Assembly: GCF_007115095.1 (NCBI RefSeq)
Contig: NZ_SULH01000002.1
Span: 133,498-197,497 of the forward strand
Length of the DNA stretch: 64,000 nt
Source: Levilactobacillus enshiensis
GTDB taxonomy: Bacteria; Bacillota; Bacilli; Lactobacillales; Lactobacillaceae
Direction of reading: 5' to 3'
Shown here: positions 51,731 to 59,929 of the stretch, piece after piece
Numbering within the stretch: position 1 is the stretch's first letter
Layout: each line of letters starts with the position of its first letter
Position numbers and translations under genes: made by a program
Notes under the pieces: model-generated
Seen by the model: the letters and a program-made list of their open reading frames with translations, nothing else
Databases searched by the model: none
What the model was told of the DNA's origin: nothing

Positions 51731-54139
51731 CTAACGAATCTCAGCACCTAAATCGTCTTGGAGCCGCTTCTCAACCTTTTCAAAGGCCTGAGTAACTGCA
51801 TCATCGACTAACGTTTCGTGTTTGTCTTGATACGTCAACGTGTAGGCTAAGGACTTCTTGCCCTTTGGTACCTTCACGCCATCGTACACATCGAATAGCT
51901 TGACGGATTGTAAGAACGCGCCGCCACGCTTCTCAATCAACGCGACGATTTGGTCGTTCGTGACCTCATCTGGCACTAACATGGCAATGTCTCGTGTAAT
52001 TGCTGGGTAACGGGAGATCACATCGTATTGATTTTCCTGTTTAGGCATATCAATAATGGCCTGGAGGTTCAGTTCAAAGACATAAGTGGCCCCAATCTTG
52101 AACTTCTTCGCAATCGTTGGGTGAACTTGGCCCATGAACCCAATGCGGTGACCGTGGACTAAGATATCCGCCGTCCGACCAGGATGCATCTCTGGCATGT
52201 CCGCATTGGCTTCATAAGTCACGTCACCGTTGATAGCCATATCCTTCAGATAAGCCGCAACGATCCCCTTGATTTGGTAGAAATCAACGTCTTTAGCTGG
52301 TTGGTTCCAGCCGGCAGGCATCAATGTCCCAGTAATGGCTCCAGCAATGTGTTCTTCTTCGCTTGGCCGGTCATTACCATCTTCGCGGTAAAAGACCCGT
52401 CCTTGTTCGTACAAGGCAACGTCTTTCACCTTCCGTGCCGTGTTGTAGGCAATGTCGTCTAACAATCCCGTCACCACGTTCATCCGCAATACGGCATGAT
52501 CCGTACTCATTGGCCAAGCCAAGTCAGTCTCCGCACTTGGTTGCATCATGAACATCTTGGCCTTGTCAGCCGTGGTCAACGCATAGGAAATAGCTTGGTT
52601 CAATCCTAAGCCCTCTAAAGAATGCCGCGTTGCCCGCATTAATTTCTGAGCACTCGTCAGCGTTCCCATCGTCATCCGCCCCGTAGGTAAAGTCGTTGGC
52701 AATTCATCGTAACCGTAGATCCGCGCAATTTCTTCCAGAAGATCCGCTGGAATGTGGATGTCATTTCGCCGAATTGGGACGGTGACCGTCATGTCTTCAC
52801 CAGCCGTTGCAACCGTAAAGCCGAGGCTTTCTAAGATGTGAACGACTTTAGCTAACTCGAGAGTCGTGCCCAAGACCGCATTCACGTGCGTCAGTGACAG
52901 TGGGATAACGGCTGGTTCCGGCACATTGTCCGATCCCACAGCAGTGCCCGTCTGAACGACGCCGTCTGCCAAGTCCGTCATCATTTCTGCAGCGGCATCT
53001 AAAGCATCCTGAACACCGGCACGGTTAATGCCCCGCTCGAAACGTTGGGAAGCGTCTGTATGCAGATTGTGGCGTTGGGCAGCCTTCCGGATGTGATCAT
53101 GCTCAAAGACTGCGGCTTCAATTGCAACCGTAGTCGTTTCGTCAGTAATCGACGTGGTCAGTCCACCCATGACACCGGCTAAGGCGATTGGGGCTTGGTC
53201 ATCTGCAATCACGATGTCGTGGTCGTCTAGATCATGTTCACCTTCATCAAGCGTCGTTAACTTTTCCCCCGCCTTGGCATTCCGAACGTAAACATCTTGT
53301 CCGGCAAACTTGTCATAGTCGAAAGCATGTAGTGGCTGGCCGTACTTCAACATAATGTAGTTCGTGATATCGACCACGTTGTTGATTGGCCGGTAGCCAG
53401 CGTTCCACAGCCGAATCTGTAGCCACATTGGACTTGGTGTAATCTTTACCTGCTTCACTAACCGCATCCGGTATTGAGGTGCCAAATCGGCATCGGCATG
53501 AATCGTCAATTGATCAGCAATTGCCTCACCGGTTTCCTTAACCTCGGGTTGGTCTAATGTCACTGGCTTGTCATAGATGGCAGCCAAGTCGCGTAACGTC
53601 CCATTTAAACTCAACATGTCCCCACGGTTAGGCGTCACGTCTAAGTCGATCAGACTGTCGTTCATTCCCAGGTAATCGTAAACGTCATCCCCAGGCGTTG
53701 CGTCAGCCGGTAAGACGTAGATACCATCAACGTAATCCTTAGGCACCACGTCATCGGAGAAACCAATTTCTTGTAAGGCACAGATCATCCCGGCAGAGGG
53801 AATCCCACGCATCTTAGACTTCTTGATCTTCACATTGCCCGCAATTCGTGAGCCTGGTAAAGCCACAATGACCATTTGGCCCTTGGCAATGTTCGGGGCA
53901 CCACAGACGATTTGTAAGGGCTCGTCTTCGCCGACATCCACCTGGCAAATGTGCAAATGATCTGAGTCTGGATGTGCTTCAACGGACAGGACGTGGCCAA
54001 CGACGATTTTCTTTAACCCTTCACTGGGCGTGACCACATCGTCAACTTCAACGGAAGTCCGTTCGATCTTTTCCGCCAAGTCGACGGGTTTAACGTCTAA
54101 ATCTAAATATTCTTTAATCCAATTGTATGAAATCTTCAT
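51731..54139 (-). CDS. pheT: Phenylalanine-tRNA ligase beta subunit
   Basis: 802 aa, normal. N-terminal tRNA-binding EMAP-like domain (about 40-150), B3/4 editing domain, B5, the catalytic-like core and a C-terminal ferredoxin-fold anticodon-binding domain (KSLAYTLTYQDKHETL). It forms an alpha2-beta2 enzyme with PheS, whose gene precedes it by 9 bp. Under T-box control. Confidence 0.98.
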   Translation of the reverse strand: MKISYNWIKEYLDLDVKPVDLAEKIERTSVEVDDVVTPSEGLKKIVVGHVLSVEAHPDSDHLHICQVDVGEDEPLQIVCGAPNIAKGQMVIVALPGSRIAGNVKIKKSKMRGIPSAGMICALQEIGFSDDVVPKDYVDGIYVLPADATPGDDVYDYLGMNDSLIDLDVTPNRGDMLSLNGTLRDLAAIYDKPVTLDQPEVKETGEAIADQLTIHADADLAPQYRMRLVKQVKITPSPMWLQIRLWNAGYRPINNVVDITNYIMLKYGQPLHAFDYDKFAGQDVYVRNAKAGEKLTTLDEGEHDLDDHDIVIADDQAPIALAGVMGGLTTSITDETTTVAIEAAVFEHDHIRKAAQRHNLHTDASQRFERGINRAGVQDALDAAAEMMTDLADGVVQTGTAVGSDNVPEPAVIPLSLTHVNAVLGTTLELAKVVHILESLGFTVATAGEDMTVTVPIRRNDIHIPADLLEEIARIYGYDELPTTLPTGRMTMGTLTSAQKLMRATRHSLEGLGLNQAISYALTTADKAKMFMMQPSAETDLAWPMSTDHAVLRMNVVTGLLDDIAYNTARKVKDVALYEQGRVFYREDGNDRPSEEEHIAGAITGTLMPAGWNQPAKDVDFYQIKGIVAAYLKDMAINGDVTYEANADMPEMHPGRTADILVHGHRIGFMGQVHPTIAKKFKIGATYVFELNLQAIIDMPKQENQYDVISRYPAITRDIAMLVPDEVTNDQIVALIEKRGGAFLQSVKLFDVYDGVKVPKGKKSLAYTLTYQDKHETLVDDAVTQAFEKVEKRLQDDLGAEIR

Positions 54140-54148
54140 GGTTGGCGG

Positions 54149-55195
54149 TTATCCTTTCTTTGTGAATTGCGTGAGAAAACGAACATCGTTCAAGTAGAAG
54201 TTCCGGATGTCATCGACACCGTACTTCAGCATTGCAAACCGATCCGGACCAACCCCGAAGGCAAATCCGCCGTAAACGTCGGGATCCACACCGGCCATCT
54301 TCAAGACGTTTGGATGCACCATCCCGGCACCGAGGACTTCGATCCAACCAGTATTCTTGCAGACGTTACAACCCTTACCACCACAGTTAAAGCAGGTGAT
54401 ATCGGCTTCAACGGAAGGTTCCGTGAATGGGAAGTAGCTAGGTCGCAGCCGAACGTCGAATTTATCACCAAAGAGTTCGTGCGCTAAGACCTGTAAGGTT
54501 CCCTTCAAATCAGCCATCGTGATGTGTTTGTCAATAACTAGCCCTTCCACTTGATGGAACTGGTGAGAGTGGGTGGGATCATCGGTATCACGTCGATAAA
54601 CGACACCGGGGGAGATCATCTTAAGTGGGCCTTGACTGAAGTCATGTTTCTCTAGCGTCCGGGCCTGCATTGGTGAGGTTTGCGTCCGCATCAGGATTTC
54701 CTTGGTAATGTAGAAGGTATCCTGCATGTCACGAGCTGGATGGTTCTTCGGCAAGTTCATCATTTCAAAGTTGTACTTGTCTTCTTCAACTTCAGGACCG
54801 CTAAGCACCTGGTATCCCATGCCCAAGAAGAGATCTTCGATTTGGTCAATGATCTGTTGGATCACGTGCGGTTCGCCCTTCGCTACCGGCGTCCCTGGTA
54901 AGGTCACGTCGATTGTTTCGTTGGCTAACCGTGCATTTAACACGGCATTTTCTAACTCTTCTCGCCGCTTAGTTAAAGCCGCCGTCAAGTCATCCCGAAT
55001 TTCGTTCGCAAAAGCACCGACCTTGGGCCGTTCTTCGGCGTCTAAGTCGCGCATTCCCCGTAGGACTTCAGTAATGGGACCTTTTTTACCCAGCAATGAG
55101 ACCCGCACCTGATTAACGTCCTTTAGGTCAGTAGACTTCTTGATTTCTGCCAGACCGCGTTGGTGCAGTTCGTCTAATTTATCTTTTAACGACAT
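54149..55195 (-). CDS. pheS: Phenylalanine-tRNA ligase alpha subunit
   Basis: 348 aa. N-terminal coiled coil, then a class II synthetase core with motif 2 region [17 protein letters not shown] and motif 3 [23 protein letters not shown]...C cysteine cluster near residue 270 is common in Firmicutes PheS. It charges tRNA-Phe. Expression is set by the T-box leader directly upstream. Confidence 0.98.
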   Translation of the reverse strand: MSLKDKLDELHQRGLAEIKKSTDLKDVNQVRVSLLGKKGPITEVLRGMRDLDAEERPKVGAFANEIRDDLTAALTKRREELENAVLNARLANETIDVTLPGTPVAKGEPHVIQQIIDQIEDLFLGMGYQVLSGPEVEEDKYNFEMMNLPKNHPARDMQDTFYITKEILMRTQTSPMQARTLEKHDFSQGPLKMISPGVVYRRDTDDPTHSHQFHQVEGLVIDKHITMADLKGTLQVLAHELFGDKFDVRLRPSYFPFTEPSVEADITCFNCGGKGCNVCKNTGWIEVLGAGMVHPNVLKMAGVDPDVYGGFAFGVGPDRFAMLKYGVDDIRNFYLNDVRFLTQFTKKG

Positions 55196-55263
55196 ACGTC
55201 ATCCTCCATTTTTTTATATCCTAGTACCAAAAACATTCCATCAATTCCGCGTCTGAAGCCAAT

Positions 55264-55540
55264 AAAAAAGGCTTCCTCCCCATAAATATAGGGACGAAGC
55301 TTCGCGGTACCACCCTGATTCAGTCGAAAGTCCAGAGACTTCGACCACACTCAGTCGTGATAACGGTCACTTACCGGAAAATCATTCATCGTCAACTTGA
55401 CGACTCCCGATTCCAACTCAGGAACTGAATTCACCCGCTAATCCGAAGTTTGCTTCCAGTCATGGCAAACTCTTCCTGACAAATCGCGCTGGCTACTACT
55501 TTTCCATCATCGCTTTTGAAATATTACGTATTTTAAGCCT
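55264..55540 (-). promoter_or_regulatory. T-box leader (tRNA-Phe) of pheST
   Basis: The minus strand carries the T-box AGGGTGGTACCGCG (rc within 55301-55316) followed by a terminator stem with CGTCCCT and a TTTTTT run (55264-55300). The specifier in Stem I reads GAATTCA with codon TTC (55427-55429), matching tRNA-Phe GAA. A TTGACA (rc at 55559-55564) with a TAGGCT -10 lies upstream, overlapping the hxlR end. Uncharged tRNA-Phe binding would prevent termination. Confidence 0.95.
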
Positions 55541-55565
55541 AACGAACTTCGCTAGGTCTGTCAAC

Positions 55566-55934
55566 CTACTTCTGGTTACTTTCGGTTGGACAATACCACT
55601 TATCAGACCACGCATGAACAGCCGTCATAATATCTTTAAACTCTTGGCCCTTCTGCGTTAACTCGTATTCGATCAAGGCATTGTCCGGGAACGTTTGGCG
55701 TAAAATAATGCCGTTAAGTTCCAACTCTTTTAACCGTTCAACTAGGACCCGATCACTACAGCGCGGAATCTTCCGGGCCAGATCACGGAATCGTTGTGGT
55801 CCTTCTTGAAGTAAAACGTCAATAATTAAGCCGTTCCATTTCTTGCCCAGAAATGAGAAGGTTTGTTCGAACCGAGGACACAGTTCAAAATCAACCGTGT
55901 GCTCATCCTTTTTATCTGGTGATATCATTTGCAT
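55566..55934 (-). CDS. HxlR family transcriptional regulator
   Basis: 122 aa winged-helix protein with FLGKKWNGLIIDVLLQEGPQRFRDL and CSDRVLVERLKELELNGII, typical of HxlR/YodB-type regulators; a cysteine in the N-terminal CPRFEQTFSFLG is the redox/electrophile-sensing position of this group. Target genes are not evident nearby. It follows the HD-domain gene after 35 bp. Confidence 0.92.
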   Translation of the reverse strand: MQMISPDKKDEHTVDFELCPRFEQTFSFLGKKWNGLIIDVLLQEGPQRFRDLARKIPRCSDRVLVERLKELELNGIILRQTFPDNALIEYELTQKGQEFKDIMTAVHAWSDKWYCPTESNQK

Positions 55935-55969
55935 TATTAGTTTTGCCTCCCATCCACGTTTCGTTGAAA

Positions 55970-56467
55970 CTAGGCGTTAGGCGTGAGTTTGCTCATCAGG
56001 GCTTCCACACGTTTACGGGCGGGACCACAGAATTCGTGAACTGCTTCGTAATCATCCACCAGAGAAACAATCGCACTTTCCCGGTATTTCGGCGTTGCTA
56101 AGGTAGCGCCCCACATATGCTTCAAGATGATATCCTTTTCCATCGGGCTCAGGTCCGTCAGCTTTTCAGCATTCCGGAGTGCCACTCGGGGATGGATAAA
56201 CGCATGCGAACCCAAGTTAAACTTCGTCGTCCGCCAATCATAATAAAACAAGTCATGTAACAACCCACCCCGCGCAACGGCCCGGGTATTCAAACCAAGT
56301 TTCTTTGCGATCAAATAACTGTTGTAGGACACTGAAATACAGTGTGTTAATCGGTCAGAGTGATGGTGCTGGGTATAATTCGCCAGGCGTTGAACCGGCT
56401 CCTTGGCCAACAAATCAGAAACTAAAGCAAGGTACTCGGGGTCATCACGCCAAGTCAGTTTGGTCAT
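55970..56467 (-). CDS. HD domain phosphohydrolase
   Basis: 165 aa. The metal-binding His and His-Asp are visible in THCISVSYN and RGGLLHDLFYYDW, with a later HMWG and the distal VDDYEAV. Substrate unknown; small HD proteins of this kind hydrolyse nucleotides or phosphate monoesters. The ATG at 56467 follows AGGAAG by 6 bases; the upstream ATG at 56485 lacks a site. Confidence 0.92.
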   Translation of the reverse strand: MTKLTWRDDPEYLALVSDLLAKEPVQRLANYTQHHHSDRLTHCISVSYNSYLIAKKLGLNTRAVARGGLLHDLFYYDWRTTKFNLGSHAFIHPRVALRNAEKLTDLSPMEKDIILKHMWGATLATPKYRESAIVSLVDDYEAVHEFCGPARKRVEALMSKLTPNA

Positions 56468-56589
56468 AGAATGCTTCCTTTTCATTTTAAATTATGATTT
56501 TTAGTCACTTAATTACCCTATATCATACGTTCTTTTGCGTAAATTGCAACCATTACGTTCTATTTGTCAGGGTATTTACCATTTTTTAA

Positions 56590-56700
56590 AGAATATCCGG
56601 TCAACGGTGGCGCGGTGGCACCCTCAAGGCTGTGCATCTCTCCTGAGGATCGGTCTCATCAGTTCGACCTGACCCGACCAAGCGCGTCAGTCCGGATTAA
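56590..56700 (-). other. Structured region with a T-box-like sequence between the TrmH and HD genes
   Basis: The minus strand reads AGGGTGCCACCGCG (rc at 56610-56623), one mismatch from the T-box consensus, and the segment is bounded by complementary TCCGG and CCGGA. The UGGN needed to pair with the tRNA acceptor end is missing, there is no T-run terminator and no synthetase or amino-acid gene downstream, so a working T-box is unlikely. Confidence 0.35.
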
Positions 56701-57467
56701 CCAACCAGCCGGAACATCACCACGCCAGCAGCAACTGCCACGTTCAGAGATTCTGCTTGTCCCTTAATCGGAATATACAGGTTTCGCGTGGTCAATTGCT
56801 GAAGGTCAGGAGCCATGCCGTTACCTTCATTTCCCATTACAATAGCACCAGCCGTTAATGCCGGAACGTCACGATAGTCCTTCGCTTGCGGGTCAAGGTT
56901 CGTGCCATAGACCGGTAATTGGCGGCCTGTAAAGGTTGAAATCCAGTCATGAAGGTCCGCTTCAACTAACTCAATATGGAATTGACTCCCCTGCATCGAT
57001 CGCAAAACTTTGGGTAGGAACCGACTTGCCGTCCCCTTGCCAAAGACAACGCCGGTCAATCCAGCAGCATCTGCCGTTCTAACCATGGTCCCAATATTCC
57101 CCGGATCCTGAACGTAATCGAGAAAAAGCCACACCCCTTTAGCCGTTGTGGGATCACCAGCGGTATCCTTTGGCAATGGAACTGTCGCAAATATCCCCTG
57201 TGGCGTTCCCGTATCCCCCAACGTCTGGGCAATACTGTCAGTTAGTTCATAAATCGCCACATCAGCCGGCAATTCAGCAGCATGGTCGGCTAATTGCGCC
57301 GCTGTTCCCATAATGGCAGTCAACAGTTGGTGCGCCTTGATGGCTTCTTGCACTAAATGCCAACCTTCTAATAGGTAAGTCTGGGTCGCTTTGCGGCCTT
57401 TTTTGCTGGTCAATGACCGCCATTGTTTGACCTTTTTGTTTTGACCCGATGTAATTTTTTCTCTCAC
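56697..57467 (-). CDS. TrmH/SpoU family RNA 2'-O-methyltransferase
   Basis: 256 aa. N-terminal substrate-binding domain (ITSGQNKKVKQWRSL) and SPOUT domain with motif 1 DYVQDPGNIGTMVRTADAAG, motif 2 IVMGNEGNGM and motif 3 IPIKGQAESLNVAVAAG forming the knot. It methylates a ribose in rRNA or tRNA; the target is unclear. GTG at 57467 has GGGAG 9 bases upstream; the TTG at 57488 does not. Confidence 0.95.
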   Translation of the reverse strand: MREKITSGQNKKVKQWRSLTSKKGRKATQTYLLEGWHLVQEAIKAHQLLTAIMGTAAQLADHAAELPADVAIYELTDSIAQTLGDTGTPQGIFATVPLPKDTAGDPTTAKGVWLFLDYVQDPGNIGTMVRTADAAGLTGVVFGKGTASRFLPKVLRSMQGSQFHIELVEADLHDWISTFTGRQLPVYGTNLDPQAKDYRDVPALTAGAIVMGNEGNGMAPDLQQLTTRNLYIPIKGQAESLNVAVAAGVVMFRLVG

Positions 57468-57654
57468 TGGTGATGACTCCCATCTCAAATTTATTCATGC
57501 TCATTGATTTCAATAAGTCCCGTCAGGCACACCCACAACTAGTGACCTGTTTTTCAGTTTCACTTTCGCTTTAATCTTACCATACTACTAGGCAAGACTG
57601 GGACCCGCGCGTTATGATTAACCTAAAAGTTTCACCTGTAAAGGAGGTCGCCAA

Positions 57655-57927
57655 TTGGAAACAAAGCATATTTTAGTCACCGGACAGGTTCAGGGTGTCG
57701 GCTTTCGCTGGTCAACGACCCGCTTAGCTAAACAGCTAGGTATCACGGGAACCGTCAAAAATCTCCCCAGCGGTCAGGTTGCCATCATGGCGAGCGGTGA
57801 CCCCGACCAACTAGCCACATTTATCGCGCAACTCCGCCAAGGCACAACACCCTGGGTGGTCATTACGGACCTAGATATCACGGACCGTCCTGCTCATCAC
57901 TTTAGGGATTTTCGGATTATTATTTGA
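57655..57927 (+). CDS. acyP: Acylphosphatase
   Basis: 90 aa, the family size. GQVQGVGFRWSTTRLAKQLG contains the phosphate loop and catalytic Arg, and GTVKNLPSGQVAIMASG the catalytic Asn. It hydrolyses acyl phosphates such as acetyl phosphate. It starts at a TTG with GGAGG at 7 bases. Divergent from the TrmH-family gene and immediately upstream of yidC, an arrangement common in lactobacilli. Confidence 0.95.
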   Translation: METKHILVTGQVQGVGFRWSTTRLAKQLGITGTVKNLPSGQVAIMASGDPDQLATFIAQLRQGTTPWVVITDLDITDRPAHHFRDFRIII

Positions 57928-57952
57928 AAAAGCCCCTCAAATCAAGTAAGAT
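57924..57952 (+). promoter_or_regulatory. Putative yidC promoter
   Basis: TTGAAA (57924-57929), 17-bp spacer, TAAGAT (57947-57952). The -35 overlaps the end of acyP. Confidence 0.6.
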
Positions 57953-58028
57953 GTTTGATGTTAACGGCAATTTGGTCGTTTGGGGGCGTCTACGCTCTAC
58001 ATGTTATCTAAAGGGGTTCAAAATAAAA

Positions 58029-58940
58029 ATGAAAATCTCCAAAAGAGTTTCGGTTACCGCGGCTTTGGCGGCACTGGCACTAGTTCTAAGTGGCTGTGTG
58101 CAGACCAAAAACGGTAAACCCTACGGCTTTGTCTATGACTACTTGGCCATTCCTGGGCAACACGTGATGGACTGGTTGGCCAACATCTTTGGTGGTAGCT
58201 ATGGCTGGGCCATTATCATTCTAACCGTGATCGTCCGGATGGTCTTATTACCAATCATGGTCAAGCAAATGCGTGATGCTACGGTTCAACAAGAAAAAGT
58301 TTCCATGATCCGGCCACAAATGACGGCCTTACAAAAACAACAGAAAGCCGCCAAAACACAAGAGGAACAACAGGCCGCTAGTCAGGCCATGATGGCACTT
58401 TACCGGAACAACGGAATCAGTATGACTGGTGGGATCGGTTGTCTGCCCCTGTTGATTCAAATGCCAATTTTCGCTGCTCTGTACGCCGCTATTCGGTACT
58501 CACCAGAACTATCCAAGGCGGTCTTCTTCACCATCCCACTGGGACACTCTAGTTGGATCTTAGCTGTCCTATCCTTCCTATCCTATTTGTTACAAGGCTA
58601 CCTGTCCTTATTGGGCATGCCAGAAGAACAGAAGAAGCAGATGCGCTTTACCCTCTTCCTTTCTCCAGTTATGATTTTGTTCTTCACAATCAGTTCACCA
58701 GCTGGATTAGGGCTGTACTTCTTCGTCGGTGGGTTATTCGCCTGCCTACAAACGTTGATCATCAACTTCTACCGGCCACGGATTCGTAAAGACATCGCCG
58801 AGAAGATGAAGAACCAACCTGCTCCCGTTCAACCCGTTGTTCCTAAGCCTATTACCCCGGCTGCTAAGCAAGCCAGTGTTCAAAAGACGAGCCAAAAGAA
58901 TCGCAACCGTAACGCGGGTAAACAGCAACATCGCAAATAA
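58029..58940 (+). CDS. yidC: Membrane protein insertase YidC (lipoprotein type)
   Basis: 303 aa. The lipobox LVLSGC gives a lipidated Cys23 and removal of the signal peptide, the SpoIIIJ/YidC1 pattern. Five hydrophobic helices, with WAIIILTVIVRMVLLPIMVKQ carrying the groove Arg, and a basic, Pro/Gln-rich C-terminus that binds the ribosome. The true ATG at 58029 follows AAAGGGG; the frame starting at 57924 is an artefact. It inserts membrane proteins with or without SecYEG. Confidence 0.96.
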   Translation: MKISKRVSVTAALAALALVLSGCVQTKNGKPYGFVYDYLAIPGQHVMDWLANIFGGSYGWAIIILTVIVRMVLLPIMVKQMRDATVQQEKVSMIRPQMTALQKQQKAAKTQEEQQAASQAMMALYRNNGISMTGGIGCLPLLIQMPIFAALYAAIRYSPELSKAVFFTIPLGHSSWILAVLSFLSYLLQGYLSLLGMPEEQKKQMRFTLFLSPVMILFFTISSPAGLGLYFFVGGLFACLQTLIINFYRPRIRKDIAEKMKNQPAPVQPVVPKPITPAAKQASVQKTSQKNRNRNAGKQQHRK

Positions 58941-58956
58941 TTGATGAAGATTTAGG

Positions 58957-58986
58957 GCCTGAGACGAAAATCTCAGGCTTTTTTTA
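58957..58986 (+). terminator. yidC intrinsic terminator
   Basis: GCCTGAGAC...TCTCAGGC with a seven-T run on the plus strand. Confidence 0.92.
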
Positions 58987-59218
58987 TGCACCCGAACGTC
59001 CCTAACCCAAACGCGGCCGCAGATAAATTGACTCAGTTTAAAGCTAATCACCCTCTCTTTGACTCGCAGAACTAAAAAAGGCATCGCCACATCACGATTG
59101 CTAAGGGTACCAATGGTGACAGTCATTCCTAATTGGCACATTTTTTCATCATTTGTAGATAGCATTTTAATCGTCCTCGGTGAAATTGCATGATACAATA
59201 TCCCTTCAAATAAGCAAC
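58987..59218. other. Intergenic stretch downstream of yidC
   Basis: No gene called. A minus-strand frame from an ATG at 59165 (weak GAGG upstream) stays open but runs through the yidC terminator and into antisense of yidC, so it is not credible as a protein. It may include the remnant of a short gene. Confidence 0.4.
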
Positions 59219-59252
59219 AACGGTCCTGAGATGTTTATCTCAGGACCGTTTT
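59219..59252. terminator. Orphan strong hairpin terminator
   Basis: ACGGTCCTGAGAT/ATCTCAGGACCGT palindrome followed by TTTTG on the plus strand. It lies about 125 bp downstream of the YxeA-like gene on the minus strand and 280 bp past yidC. Confidence 0.75.
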
Positions 59253-59377
59253 GTGTGTGGCATATATTATATATTGCTGAAGCGTATAGCGAAAAGTGCT
59301 TGGCTGGTGACCCTGAAGTCTGACAACCAAGTCATCTGCCGTTCGTTGCCCCCTTTTCACTATTTTAACTGATATCA

Positions 59378-59782
59378 TTACACCATCATCAAATTCTGCC
59401 GAACGCCACTCGGAACAGATTCCCTGGCAATTGCGCCCCAGGACTCAACATTCTGGCCCTTGGTCGAAATCTTCAAATATTTCTGGGGTTTCAAGCGCCA
59501 TTGCGAATCAAACGTCAATGTTCGCGCTTTACCCGCTGAATTGTACGTCAGCAATTGATACGTGTACTCATCTTCGCCACCACCGCCAATAAAATGCCGG
59601 ACTGGTTTGGCATTCGTTGATGCATAGACCGTCTCGGTTTTGACCATTGGATTCACGTTATCTAGTGCCATCGCTAGCTCAGAATGCTTATTTTTCGTCA
59701 TATTGGGTAATACAATTGCTCCCACCCCTGCTAATGCTACTAAAACGCCGACAACTGCTAAAAACTTTCCTAAAATTTTCAT
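59378..59782 (-). CDS. YxeA family (DUF1093) secreted or membrane-anchored protein
   Basis: 134 aa. Hydrophobic N-terminal segment (KFLAVVGVLVALAGVGAIVL) with an uncleaved-anchor look, then a small beta-barrel-like domain with the family pattern GGGEDEYTYQLLTYNSAGKARTLTF. YxeA-family proteins are often encoded beside peptide-sensing or bacteriocin-defence genes; function unknown. The ATG at 59782 follows GGGGAG at 6 bases. It is 147 bp downstream of the sensor kinase gene, past a terminator. Confidence 0.88.
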   Translation of the reverse strand: MKILGKFLAVVGVLVALAGVGAIVLPNMTKNKHSELAMALDNVNPMVKTETVYASTNAKPVRHFIGGGGEDEYTYQLLTYNSAGKARTLTFDSQWRLKPQKYLKISTKGQNVESWGAIARESVPSGVRQNLMMV

Positions 59783-59864
59783 GATAAGCTCCCCTGTATT
59801 GGTCAATTACTCAAGTAACTAAGTAGTTACCATAGAATAACTAATTTTATATCCAGTGTCAACC

Positions 59865-59915
59865 CAAAAAAGACGCCACCGAATTTTCTCGTAAGTGAGA
59901 AAATTCGGTGGCGCC
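59865..59915 (-). terminator. Terminator of the ArlRS-like operon
   Basis: A near-perfect 19-bp stem (GGCGCCACCGAATTTTCTC with its complement) around a 6-base loop, followed by six T on the minus strand. Confidence 0.93.
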
Positions 59916-59929
59916 ATATTGTGTGTCCT

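Noticed and set aside
57924..58028. 35-residue N-terminal extension of YidC
   Set aside because: The promoter and ribosome site lie within it and a lipoprotein signal peptide starts at the ATG at 58029.
58746..59198. 150-codon minus-strand frame downstream of and overlapping yidC
   Set aside because: It passes through the yidC terminator and the antisense of the yidC coding region and has no recognisable product.
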